NCBI GenBank assembly: GCA_016584495.1
Contig: WAID01000013.1
Span: 868,001 to 932,000 of the forward strand
Length of the DNA stretch: 64,000 nucleotides
Source: Celoporthe dispersa
Taxonomy: Eukaryota; Ascomycota; Sordariomycetes; Diaporthales; Cryphonectriaceae
Direction: 5' to 3'
Positions 22,855 through 34,113 of the stretch are shown piece after piece. The notes below the pieces were generated by a model. It was given only the letters and a program-made list of their open reading frames with translations, was not told the origin of the DNA and searched no databases. Position 1 is the stretch's first letter. Each line of letters begins with the position of its first letter. The position numbers and the translations under genes are program-made.

Positions 22855-25775
22855 TTACTCCTTCATATCCGGCCATGACCAGCTAGGTGGGTAGTCCTCC
22901 TCCTTTGTCCCCCAGCTGCTCTCCCCGGCGCCGACCACAAACTCCAGCTCACCGCCCTTCATAAAGAACTCATGCGTGATCCAGCTCTTTGAGTACGGCC
23001 TGCCATTTAGCTTGGCACTCTGGATATACTTGGTATTATACGTCGGGTCAAAGTTTAGCACCCTGATGACGGCCCACTTCCCGTTCCTGGCACGGATCTT
23101 GACCTCCCTGAAGAACGGCGGCGTGAGCAGGTAGACGTCCTGCCCGGCGACTGGGAAGAAGCCCATCATGGCGAAGCCCGAGAATGCGCCCATAGCGCAG
23201 TCGTCGTTGCCGGGGATCCCGCCATAGGTCGTATTGAACAGGGACGGTATGTAGCGGTGCGCCCAGTACGAGCTCAGCCCGGGCCGGCCGGCGTAGTGAA
23301 ACTGGAATACGGGGAGGAAGGACTGCTCGTTGCCCATGTAGATGATGCCCGACTCGTGAAAGTACTGCAGCCGCTCGACAAAGGGCTTCTTCCCACCCAT
23401 AACCTGGATGAGCGAGGCCATGTCCTGCGGCACGTAGAAGGAATACAGCCAGGGGCTGCCCTCGTATGTGCCCCAGCGCGTGTCCAGATAGCACTTATGC
23501 ATCTCGTGCACGGGGCTGCAGAGGCGGGTATCGTGCTGGGTGAAGCTCCCGTCCAGCAGGCGAGGCTGCAGGAAGCCCTTGAAGCTGCTCCATTTGACCT
23601 CCTCACTCCCCTGGACGAAGCTGTCACTTTGATCTGGGTTCCAGAGATTCCGCCAGTTCGTGCTGCGCTGCATATACTTGCGGTAGTCTGCCTCCTTGCC
23701 GAGCGCCTTGGCGAGGAGGGCGATCGTGAAGTCCTCGTAGGCGTACTCGACTGTCCGCGAGATACTCCGCGTGTTGCGCCCTGTGCCGTTGCGGTCCACG
23801 TCGTCCCATGGGATGTAGCCGAGCTCGTGGTAGCTGACCAGGTTGCCTCGGCCCTCGAGATTCCAGTTCTGGGGCTCAACTACGTACACCACGGCGTCAG
23901 CTCCTAGATCGTACTGGCATATGAAGTGCCTGCTTACCCTCTGCGTCAGAGACGACAGCTTCGTAAGCGGTCGTCCAGTCGACGCCATCCGTGATGCCCT
24001 TCAGGAAAGCATCTCCAATAACCACATCCGCATTACTTCCGCCTTGTGTGAAGCCTTTGGAGAAACTCATGCGGCAGTCCGGCAGCTTGCCTGTACCTGG
24101 TGTCAGCTCATGTGCCCAAGCCCCACGTGGTCTCGTTCACGTACCGAGGAATCGGTAGATATCAATCAGCGTGCGCACCATCCTTGTCTGCGCGACCGGG
24201 TCGATGATCGACAGTAGAGGGTGTTGTGCTCGGAACGAGTCCCAAATGCAGTAGAACGAGTCAAAATATGGCTCCTTGGACTCCCACAGCTGGTTCTCCC
24301 CCGTGTAATCCTGCGGCGAGAGCATCGTCCTGTAGAGTCCCGACCAGAACGTGACCAGCAGCGCCGGATCGATGTCCTCCTCGTCGACCTCGATGACCGA
24401 CATCTTCTTCACCCATGCATCCTCAACCTTCTTCACCGTCTTCTCGAAGTTGAACTTGGGGATCTCTGCCTCTGCGTTGGCGCATGCCTGCTCCCTCGAG
24501 ATAAACGACATGCCCACGCGTGCGAGGATCTCGCCCTTGGGCGGTGCCTCGAACTGGATCCACCCGCCTACCGCGCCTGTCGGCACGTTAAACCCACCCG
24601 CTGGATCTCTTTCCAGGTCTTGACGGTCTGCGTTGGGCTTGTCGCCCATAAAAGTACCAGACCGGCGGATCTTGGCGCCTTTGAAGTCCGCACAGAAGTA
24701 GGCCTCGTAGTTGCCCGTGCCGAACGAAGGGCGGAAGTCGCCGTCGCCCGTGATGCGTCCGGTCTTTGCGTCCACCTTTACGCCGCCGCTGTGGCGGCTG
24801 TTGTCGAGGTCCTGGAGGTCGATGAGGATGAGCGGGCTGTACTCGACCGCAACACCTTGGCCGTTTTCGGAGTCATCCTTGTCCGGGAAGGAGAAGCGGT
24901 ACAGCGACGCGTGTTCCGAGGCCGTCATCTCTGCTGCGACCGAGTTCTTGAGCCGGATGGAGAAGTAGCCCGGCTTTGCCCGTGCCGAATACGGCCAGCG
25001 CATCACGGAACGAGTTGCAACGCTGTAGCTACACATGGTGATATCGTCAAGCGGGCATCCCGGATGGGCGAAGAGAGGAAAATTCCCCATCGAAGGGCTC
25101 TGTGTCTTTTGTCAGCTGCAGTTGTCGAATCCACTCACGAGTCAAAAGACATACCCCTCCCGTCCCTGTGACCGTGTCCTGTCAGTATATCCAAGTGTGT
25201 TCTCGAAGGAGCCACCAGGAGACCATACCTGAATCATGTAGCTGGGAAAATCCCCTGATGAGACTGGTATCCTGCACAAAGCCAGCGGCGTTCTCTCTCC
25301 CTGTCAACCGAATCGGCGACAGGTTTCGCCATGCCTGACATACATTAGCTCGCACATGTCCCAGCGCCACATAAACCCGGATGGCCAACTTACCATAGGG
25401 CATGGTTGCGCCAGGAAAGACATGTCCTGCACGGAAGTCAGCATCACAGCCAGCACCGTCCTAGGCACGAGCATGCTCACCTCCATTCGTAGTGCCTATC
25501 AACGGATCAATGTATCTCAACACGCCTGTTGCTGGTGTCGACCTGGGTTCGGAGAACGGAGAGAACAGAGAGCTGGCAAGAAGCTCTCGGACGGCACCCA
25601 GCCCAGGCACTGGTACCAGCAGCACCACAACGACGAGGATGAGCACATAGAGAACCAGGCGGCTTCTACCTCTGGTCGCGCCGCGTAGGTCCCATCTCCG
25701 CCAGAGGGCCTGCTGTCCAGGCCGTCTTGGTCTAAATGAGGCTCTGCTGTCCTTCCTGTACCTCGTCTTCGGCAG
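22855..25775 (-). CDS. GH92 alpha-1,2-mannosidase, seven exons, frame broken
   Basis: Glycoside hydrolase family 92 exo-alpha-mannosidase. Exons on the minus strand: about 25775-25481, 25426-25394, 25334-25229, 25165-25155 (11 nt), 25099-24145, 24090-23938 and 23879-22855. Family landmarks in order: Y-I-D-P-L-I-G-T-T-N-G-G, H-V-F-P-G-A-T-M-P-Y-G, H-D-S-G-T-G-G, G-N-F-P-L-F-A-H-P-G-C-P, W-D-S-F-R-A-Q-H-P-L, V-E-P-Q-N-W-N-L-E-G-R-G, and the C-terminal G-I-P-G-N-D-D-C-A-M-G-A. The N-terminus has a membrane-anchor-like stretch (V-L-I-L-V-V-V-V-L-L-V-P-V). No ATG is found in its open frame, so the true start is uncertain. Exon 3 is one base too long: two conserved segments of it lie in different frames, changing at the repeated TC run 25292-25300. 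Length about 815 residues fits the family. Confidence 0.85.
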
Positions 25776-26702
25776 GCGCCGCTCGCCATGATGGGGGTCT
25801 CACGGCGATGATTGAGACACGGGCCTCATCGATGCGGTGGCAGAAGTGGGTGCGGTGGGGGGAGAAGTCACGTCTGCTCTTCAAAGGTGGCCCGTGTAGA
25901 TTCCACAAAAGTCTAAGGTAGTAGTATAGACGAATAAAATAGGATGGTAGATGAATTTTTTTTGATTTCGTCGTTGTTGTCGACGAGCCAATTCAGGGTC
26001 GCGCAAAAACGGACACGGTGTTGAGGGCTGATGTCGAGCAGCAGGATGCTGTGGGCAAGCCCTGGCTCACATCCATGTCCCATGCCCCTTGTCCACAGCA
26101 GGTCCATCATCGGTTCTACGGAACCATGGTTCTGAACCAAGCCCTGTCCGCAGTACCAAGTCCAGGCTTGGCAGACGCCTTCTGCAGCCCTCATCCCTGG
26201 AACTTGAAAGTCTGCCAGCGCTAGCCTGAGGGAAAACAACATCATGACACTTAGGTCCTGGTTCGAGTAGTATCATGTTGTCTCTGGGTTTTCTGTCTAG
26301 CAATCTATCAGTTATGGCACATTTATGATGATACAGTGTCACAGGCTGTGCTCTGGAACCAATTTCTCAGTTTACTACATTCAAGAGACCTGTAAAATAC
26401 GCACACCTCTTTATTCCTCGAGACTCTTCAGCCCTAGCCTTGTCCGTCGGTCTCTGAGCACTGCTACATGTCACACTCTAAGATGCGGGTTTCATACTGC
26501 AAAAGGGCACAAAACATCTTCCATTCTTTCGTTGTATTTCACTCTTACAAATAATAGTACAGTATGTTGATCCAAGCTCATAAAGACGAGCCAGAGGTGC
26601 AAGAACTCGATGAGCTATGTGTAGGGACGATGTAGATGTCGCTGGGCTTCCAAGTTCCAAAGGTGTCCGAGGAGGCCGTCTTCATCCCTCTCATGACGCG
26701 AT
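25776..26702. other. Intergenic region
   Basis: Space between the GH92 5' end and the 3' end of the next minus-strand gene. No supported coding region. Short ORFs around 26000-26340 lack recognisable domains. Confidence 0.45.
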
Positions 26703-27734
26703 CTAGAAGCTGAAGGCTTTCATATGCAGGGTTCGGGACTCACTTGACTGCTGCCCGGCGGACAGGGACTTCTCAGAGGCGGTGTCCAGCACACTCGTAC
26801 TGGAGCCCCCAAGAACAGAAGACGAGGTCGGCTCCTCATCATCATCACCAGCACCATGTCCATCTTCAGAGATGACATAGGGCCCACCAGAGAAGCTAGA
26901 GAAGAGGCTCGAGATCGACTCGATAGCAGAATCATCCTCATCTGTCTCGTCCGTCACAACGTCAGAGAACGGCCACCTGTACTGGGGAATCTGGCGTGGC
27001 TGGACAGGCTGTTCAGGGCCCTTGTACACAGCAAAGCCGTGCACACCCTCATAGTTGATCGTCTCGAAAGCAGTAGCACTGATCCTGAAGGTCAAGTCAG
27101 ACCGGCGGCCCTCGACATCAAGACCGTCATCATGAGGCGGGTGGAGGCCCGCGCCCGAGTTCTGCATCGTCCTGATGTCACCAGTCGAGAAGCTCCGCTG
27201 GGTCTTCACCTTGTGACCCGAGGAAGAAGCAGAAGATGACTCTGTGGTCATCGTGAAGCACTTCTCAGCAAGGGCCCTCTGCAGACTCGGGTCCAAGCCT
27301 GAGAAGATGCGCGTGTTGACTAGGTCCTGTGGGGTGAACTCCCTCAGGTTGGAAATGGGCCTCGGGCTTACCAGTCCAAGGTCATGTCTGTCGAACCCGG
27401 TCGGGACGCAAGGGATATCATCGCCACACAAGTCGCAAACCGCAGGGGCACGAGTCTGGGATGGATCAGTAGGATCAACGATGACCACACTGCGGACGCC
27501 GATGGGGTTCATATCGCCCAGCTCGATGTCGTCGGCGTTCCGGACCTCGCCCTTCCTCTTCGTCTTCCTCTCCAGCGACTTGCGCAAGAAGAAACGAGCC
27601 CAGGGCCTGAAGCATGCGAGGAGCAAAACTGGCAGGCCAATGCAGACGGAAAATACAATGGCAACGACGACTCTGTAGTGGTCAGGCGGCTCAGTCGCCG
27701 CGTGGGAGGTGGTAGTAGAATTGACAGGCGCCAT
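26703..27734 (-). CDS. Single-pass membrane protein, unknown function
   Basis: Intronless, 343 residues. A short Ser/Thr-rich N-terminus without a typical cleavable signal is followed by one transmembrane helix (residues about 22-42, V-V-V-A-I-V-F-S-V-C-I-G-L-P-V-L-L-L) and a basic cytosolic flank (R-K-S-L-E-R-K-T-K-R-K-G), so the long C-terminus is predicted cytosolic. That part has a C-D-L-C-G-D-D-I-P-C cluster that could bind metal, a segment F-T-P-Q-D-L-V-N-T-R-I-F-S-G-L-D, a Ser-rich stretch, and an acidic Ser/Asp tail. I do not recognise a named family. ATG choice is supported because the helix begins soon after and no upstream in-frame ATG exists before a stop. Confidence 0.65.
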   Translation of the reverse strand: MAPVNSTTTSHAATEPPDHYRVVVAIVFSVCIGLPVLLLACFRPWARFFLRKSLERKTKRKGEVRNADDIELGDMNPIGVRSVVIVDPTDPSQTRAPAVCDLCGDDIPCVPTGFDRHDLGLVSPRPISNLREFTPQDLVNTRIFSGLDPSLQRALAEKCFTMTTESSSASSSGHKVKTQRSFSTGDIRTMQNSGAGLHPPHDDGLDVEGRRSDLTFRISATAFETINYEGVHGFAVYKGPEQPVQPRQIPQYRWPFSDVVTDETDEDDSAIESISSLFSSFSGGPYVISEDGHGAGDDDEEPTSSSVLGGSSTSVLDTASEKSLSAGQQSSESRTLHMKAFSF

Positions 27735-28735
27735 GTTCGCGAGTGCCAGCCTACCCGTGGCGTGACACAGGCTGGTTTCGTCTGCTCGGAAAGACGAAAC
27801 TCAGAAGAAAAAGCCGATACCGGATCTCGTGGATATCGTCTCTCGTTTATGTCCCAGGTTACCCTCGACCTGTCGAGAGTGCTCGGTTCAGGCTAGATGG
27901 AAGAGAAGTCGGCGGGCGGGCTGAGGAGCTGTGTTCAAGACCGAAAGAAGCAGCAGAGGAGAGGGTTTCCAACTGGGATAAATACTCAATCGGAGAGATG
28001 CGGAATTCGATCCCACGGCCCGCTGTGCGATGACAATAGGATTGTTGTGTCTTGAGTGAGGATTGTGGTCGTCAAAGGGTATTCTTGATTTGGGTGGACT
28101 GGCCTCCGACAGCAGGCCTGGGGAATGGGACAAGCACCCCAACAAGAACAAGTGGCTGATGGGCATTGTTCCAACAACAAAGTAAGAGTCTGGATTGAAG
28201 TGCAAATTCATGCATTGTCGTGGGACATAGATGCTGTCTGCCTTTGTACTCAAAGCAAAGCTCTCATGGGTGTAAACTTGTTGTCATCAGATCATGCCCA
28301 ATTGCTCACGACGGCATCCATGGGTCCAGATGAGGATTGCTTCCAAAACAGTAGTCAAAATTTCCTGTCGACGTCTAGTCGCTGTTAAACCTATTGCTTG
28401 CAGGTCCATACGAAGATGGCCAAAAACTAAGAACATCATCAAGTCATGGCCGCTGGTAGAGAGAAGAGATGTAGAAATCCATCAAAAGAAGTAAAAACTC
28501 CGGATTATCAGTTTGCCTCCCTCACCCGAGCAGAGCCTCCCAATTGCATCTTCCGAATCGCAATGTTTTTCGTGACCTTTTTTTTTTTCCCTCCACGAGA
28601 CATACATTCCCAGAGAGCCTTTGGCTCCGAGATTCGCCATCCTCGTGAGGCCCGCATCGCTGTCCGCGTCATTGTATCCCACATGGAGACACGTCTGGCA
28701 AGACGAAAGACCCACCAGAAGGAGGAGATTCGGGC
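27735..28735. other. Intergenic region
   Basis: Upstream region of the membrane protein on the left and 3' side of the universal-stress gene on the right. A T9-like run lies at about 28579. No gene is supported. Confidence 0.5.
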
Positions 28736-31039
28736 CTAGTCGACCTTGGCATTCGCCAGGCTCCGTGCCGTCGGGTTGTTGATGTTGTTGACTTGCGTGA
28801 GGGCCATCTTCTTGTACTTGGACTGCTTCCTCAGACGCTTTCTAGCCACCATGACAGGGACAGAGCTCTTGGTCACCAGGTAGTTAGAAAATGAGCCAAG
28901 AATGACGCTGCGGAATATGTTCGTTAGCTGGGATGAGACACTCGCATGGGAAGCTGGAAGTAGGTGGGCAACATACCCCTTCAGGGCACTCTGTCCACGG
29001 CTGCCCAAGATGACAAGGGTTGGGCTGACCACATCGATGATCTCCAAGATCTGGTGCTTGGGATTCTTGCAATGCAGTACCTCGACAATAACCCGGACTT
29101 GAAGCCTAGTCTTCCGGAGAAACTTCTTAACCCTCTCAGTGATATCCTGGACTGCCATGTGGCGCTCCACCTCCGCCTTCGATCGGGCTGGGCTGAGCGA
29201 GGACTCCGAGTTGTGGCCCAGCGACGACTTCTGCAGCTCAACGGTGCTACCGCCGGGCGTGACTGGAGCCTTGCTGGCTGTCATCGTGTTCAGGGCCGCA
29301 CCTTGTTCGCGCATGGCCTTGCGCTCGTCCGGCACCTGCGATCCATCGCGGGGTGCAATCCCAATCTCTTCATCGACGCAGTACAGACAGATCATGGTGT
29401 CGCCGTCTCGCAGTACTGTACCGACCGCCCACTCCAGAGCGTGTGTAGACTCATCGCTGAGATCAGTCGCGACGATGTACTTACGAAGGTCGTGACCGTC
29501 TCCTTTCGCGGCCTGGCTCACCTGGTTATAGTCTCCCCGGTAGATGATGCGAACAGCCCGAGCCGCATTTGGCGTGTTCATGATGGCAGTCTGAGAGAAG
29601 GACAGCTTCTGTGCGCGCTTGATGTCGACGAGGTCCGCTTCATCATCAGAGTCCATGGGGGTCCTGGCGCCGGAGGGTGGGCCCTCGTCGAAATTCGTGG
29701 CCGGATGCACCTTTTTAGATTTCGAGTCTTTCGAGACCTCACCTGAAGGACCTGTGACGGTGATCTCGGGGTCGTCAAAGAGAGATCGGTACTGATACTT
29801 GGGAGCCTGCTTGGCGACGTTGATGCCTGTAATTGCCACTGTCAGTCAAGGACCTTCACAAAGTACTCACATGAGTTACAAGATCACCAATGGGGACTTA
29901 CGCTCTTCCTCGGCGGCAGCCAGCAAGCTCTTAATCTGCTTCGCCTCGGGGGTCTGGCCAGGCTTGTCGGAGTCTCTAGCTGCCTTACGGCCGCGCTGGC
30001 CCTCCTCCTGAGACGAATAGCCCTGCTCGTCGCTGCTATCGTCAAGCATTTCGTCGCCATCAGGACTCAGGAAGTCCTTGACCAGTCTTCCTCCGCCAGC
30101 TTGGTCGTCCGATTTTTTGCGGCCCACGGAATTGGCGAGGAGCCCGCCGGCACGGAGACGGTTGAGATCTGACAGTTTGCGGTACGCATTGTTCATGTCC
30201 ACCTCAGGGTAGGTCTCTTGGAGCAACGCCCTACCCGCCGGGCTCATGGTTCTACCATGGATCAGGGGGTTACCTGGGGAGGTGGACCGCGCACCCAGAC
30301 GAGAGTGAGGGGATCTGGATTTGCTTCCCACACGCATCGACGGCCCCGCCACGGAGTGACGGCCTCTATCACCAGGAAGCGAGATGGTAGACACATCGCT
30401 TCCTCGCACAATGTGCGACATCGATGACTGCGTCTGGACGTCCTTCTTGTTGCCCTGGTAGACGCGCTTGGGCAACACCTGGCCCTGGCTCGTGACAATA
30501 TCACCGAACTTGAACTGAGAGGTTGGATCGCGGTTGGCAGTAGATCTGGGGCCGAAGCGGACAGGCTGTCCCGAGACATCGGACATGTGTCTGGGGTGCG
30601 TGGTGTTGGAAGCCTTGGCTAACTGGTTCGACATCAGGACCGGCGAGGATGGAGTACTGAAGACGGCTTTCTTTGCAGAGGCGGACGGTGGAGGGCTGTC
30701 CATATCAAGCATGCTCCGAACCGGGGCCTGAGAGAGAGCTCTGGGAGGACCGCCTGGTGTTGTCAAGGCCGGTCTGTCAGCTACGAAGGATCCCAGGTGT
30801 GGGAAGACGGTTTGCTCACCTATATCCAACATGCTCCGAACCGGAGATCGAGGGGTGTAGGGGGATGAAGACCGAGCGTTGCTGAGGGCACTGGGAGGTC
30901 GGTGGACGGCATTTCGTGCAGCAATTAACTGCTCTACCTCGAGTCTCTCTTCCTCCAAGGCCGCCTCCATGCTCATGGTCTTCCTAGCCTGGTTCTTGGT
31001 GCCCAGAGAGGCCCGGGGGCCTCTGTACGGCTGGGCCAT
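28736..31039 (-). CDS. Universal stress protein-domain protein with long disordered N-terminus
   Basis: Three exons, 31039-29902, 29826-28977 and 28907-28736; frame closes exactly to 719 residues. The N-terminal 370 residues are low-complexity Ser/Pro/Arg, with repeated V-R-S-M-L-D units (about residues 67 and 107) and a conserved-looking stretch E-T-Y-P-E-V-D-M-N-N-A-Y-R-K-L-S-D-L. The C-terminal half holds the UspA domain: Y-I-V-A-T-D-L-S-D-E-S-T-H-A-L-E-W-A at its start, V-E-V-L-H-C-K-N-P-K-H-Q-I-L-E, and the nucleotide-binding-type L-V-I-L-G-S-R-G-Q-S-A-L-K-G that continues across intron 2 into V-I-L-G-S-F-S-N-Y-L-V-T. The role in stress response is by family only. Intron 2 is 69 nt with no stop, so its retention would insert 23 residues. 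Confidence 0.85.
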
Positions 31040-33134
31040 AGTGACCTTTATAGGAGCGTTCCTCCTTAGGCTCGTCCCGAAGGCAAAGCCGTATGTGGTG
31101 GTTCGAATTGGGAGCCGAGAAGACTGTTCAAGATGAAGAATATGTGCGCGTGCGACACAGTACGCAAGGATACTCCAGCGTCGTCAGGTAGGGTCTGATT
31201 CGAGGCTGTAAACACAAAGACGCGTGTTGTTTCTGTCGGTAGGTAGGCGCGTTCGAAAATGTCGGAGAGGATATTGGTATCTCTGTTACGAAAGGAGCGC
31301 AACTAGCGGGGGATGATATGTGGTCGTGAAGTGAGAATGTCGTGGTCCAGTCGAGGAGTACAGAGCATCGTGTGTAGACGGGAAGAGGAGGCGGTGATCG
31401 CAGGGCAGACAACAGTGGAGGCTTGCGATGAAATCCTCAGGTCATGGTCGCACCTTGCTTGGTCTGGCAAGAGTGACCACCGTGTAGTTTGGATATTGCT
31501 CGCAGACAACGACCTCGTTCTTGTCTTGGTTTCCCTTGGCCTGCTCGGGGGTCAGGCAGGTAGGTATATGTGGTCGAGGAAACGGAGTCGTGGCACGGCA
31601 GGGCGTGCAGGGGCTTGTCTTGGGACCGAGTGCTGGTCGGCTCGAGGCAGGCTGACTGAGGGGTGAGTGGATGCTCAGCAATGGCCAGGCGAGATTCTGA
31701 GTCCTGCCAAGTCTTTGGCGCGGCAGGCGAGTGATGATGCACTGCAGACTACGGCAGTGTACCGTGGATCGCGTCGGCTGAGGTGATGCGATACGCAGTC
31801 AAATTGAACGAGTTGTTGTTATTTCTCCTCGGGCGAGATAACGAAGATAACAGTGTCGTCTAACTGAGGGCGGTGACTGGGGAGAGGGGGGTGTAGGAGG
31901 GCGGTCGAGACTAAGCAGTTTGGGTGCCTGTTGTTATCACGACTCGAATGAGAAGGATCAAGCATTATTTGGTGCCTCTGGGTGATGGTGGTGACGAACC
32001 CAGCGGACAGGCTCAGCCTCCAGCTGGTCTGTGCTCCGCCAAACGTCTTCCAAGCTGTTCCCTGTTTGGGTTCCCACCTGCTGGAAAGTACTCCGCTTGG
32101 GCAGCCGCTTGATCAGATCGCCCACGAACCAAGACCGCAGCCGAGATTGAGAGCGTGTCTGGGAAAGGGGGAGAGGCAGAGGTTAGGACAAGTCTTGATA
32201 TCCTCTTGGAAAATTCCTTTGCCCAGGGCCCTCTCTCGCGGGGTACCCAGCAGTTCAACGAGAAGTTCCCTTGCGCGGTGACATCTCACATTCGTCTCAC
32301 AGTGGCGTTCTACAGTACATAGTAGGTGACAACGGCGCTGACTCAACGGAGCCCCAGAACCCCACACACGCTGTGGGAGGGAGGACGGTGCTACTACCAT
32401 AGCAAGGTACCACTGTAGGCGGTGCTCAGCTACTGTGGTACACTGGTAGGGCTACCCCGCCATTTCGGAGCGTTCCCGCAACCCACGATCCCTGCCCAGG
32501 CCACAGCAGGTGCGTCTACTGGAGGGTCTAGGCATTTAGGGGTTGGTGAGCGCCCCGAGGAGGCCACTATGAATTCACCATGTAAAGACCCATCTGAGAT
32601 GGGCCACGATCTCTCGAGAAGGATTGGAGGGGTTGGCGATGAATGCACCACACACCTCTCCCCGTCTCACTATGAGACCCGTACCACTGAGACCAAGGTA
32701 GGGACCCAGGTCGTGGTGGGGAGCTCTCCATCACAGGGACTGAGGATCAGTGACTGATTCTCTTGAGGGGCGCCTACTCCCAGGCGGTATGGAACTAGCT
32801 AGCGCATCTTCACAGTGCTGCGCCTCAAAGCCAAGATTGCCTATCAACTACCGCGGATGGACGCAGGTGCACATGATCATTGCTCTATCCTGGCCCGAAC
32901 CTCCGCATTCTGCATTTAATGTGTACAGATGACCCTCTATGACCCTGGCAGTCCACTCCCTGTCAGATCCGTGGGTGAATAGAGGCGGGCGAGATGGTCA
33001 GCCAACTCAGACCTACGCCGCAGGAGACCGTGATGGGAAGCCACGGCGAGGTGTGGGCCGCACGGATGTCACCCGCCCGCGACCTCTCCCCTCTGTAACA
33101 CTTCAGCGCCATCCCTCGGAGCAGCCTACCCACT
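31040..33134. other. Intergenic region, 2.1 kb
   Basis: Contains the upstream region of the universal-stress gene (31.0-31.9 kb) and then sequence with no supported gene to the end of uS7m. Small ORFs on both strands are mutual shadows without domain patterns. A short repeated element GTACCACTG / TGTGGTAC occurs near 32407 and 32436. Confidence 0.45.
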
Positions 33135-34113
33135 CTACAGCCTCCTCTTGAGCAAGGCGGGCGAGTTCAGGTTTGCTCTCACGCTCGTGCCAAGCTTGTG
33201 CCGCTCGTTTCTCCTATCCCAGACCCCGGATCGCCCCTCCACCACCGCCACAATCTCCTCTCCGATCTTGTGCGCCAGCATCTTCTTGCCAGATCCCATC
33301 GACGGCCTCTTGTTGACCGTGTCCATGATCCACTGCCAGGCCACACGCCTCCGTGCTCTCTTCGTGATCGGCGTGGGAACTTCGAGCGCCTTGCCTCCAC
33401 CAGCCAGACCGGTGTACCCGCGAATCCGGATCAGGGGTGCCACGGAGTCGATGGCGAGCATGAGATAGAGGTTCGGGTTGAGGGGGAGGTGCTCGGGCGG
33501 CGGAGAGCCGGGGAGGAGGGGCCGCTGGGGGTTGATCTTCGGAGGGGGGGAGGTCCGGAGGAAGTTGAGTATCATGGCCATGTCCTGTATGCTTGTTAGA
33601 TCTGCACTACAGCTATCGCCAGCCCGTGGTGGTATGACTGACACCCTGCGCCTTGCTGAGCTTGCCATCGCGCATGAGCAGCCTCGTGATCTGAGAGATC
33701 CCCTCGTCGTAGCGGTACCGCATGTGGTATTCCGCCCGGGGGAGCTTGTCCTTGGGCATCGGCGGCTCCTCGAACTTGTAGCCCGTGAACTTCTTGTCGA
33801 AGGGGTCCAGACCGTGCGCGGTCATCTGCAGCTGCTCCACGGCGGACTCGTTTGGCGTCAGGTCGCGCATCTGCACATCCTCTTCCCGGACCGGAGGCCG
33901 CTCCCCCGGTCTCATCATCGACGCCGGAATGCCTGGTATTCGTGAGCCATCGGCAGCGGGGTTCTTGGGCTGCGAGGGTGGTGTCGGTCCCGCGTCGCCG
34001 GCGTAATGCCTCGCAAGCGCAGCTATCCTTGGGGGCTGCGTCTGTGCTTGTGGTCTCGTCGTCCTAGAGGCAATGGAGCGGCATGCGCCCCATATGCTGA
34101 GTCTCGGAGGCAT
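33135..34113 (-). CDS. RSM7: Mitochondrial small ribosomal subunit protein uS7m
   Basis: Two exons, 34113-33643 and 33584-33135, giving 306 residues. The intron donor is read as GTCAGT after K-A-Q-G, and the acceptor precedes D-M-A-M-I-L. The N-terminus is Arg/Ala/Thr-rich without acidic residues, as a mitochondrial presequence should be. The C-terminal S7 core shows I-R-I-R-G-Y-T-G-L-A-G-G-G-K-A, W-Q-W-I-M-D-T-V-N-K-R, I-G-E-E-I-V-A-V-V-E-G-R-S-G-V-W-D and L-G-T-S-V-R-A-N-L. In the family this protein nucleates folding of the 3' major domain of 12S/15S rRNA near the exit site. Reading frame is intact. Confidence 0.88.

Noticed and set aside
24221..25171. A 316-codon ORF on the + strand
   Set aside because: Antisense shadow of GH92 exon 5, which shows clear family motifs on the minus strand.
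28964..29746. A 260-codon ORF on the + strand
   Set aside because: Antisense to the universal stress domain exon.
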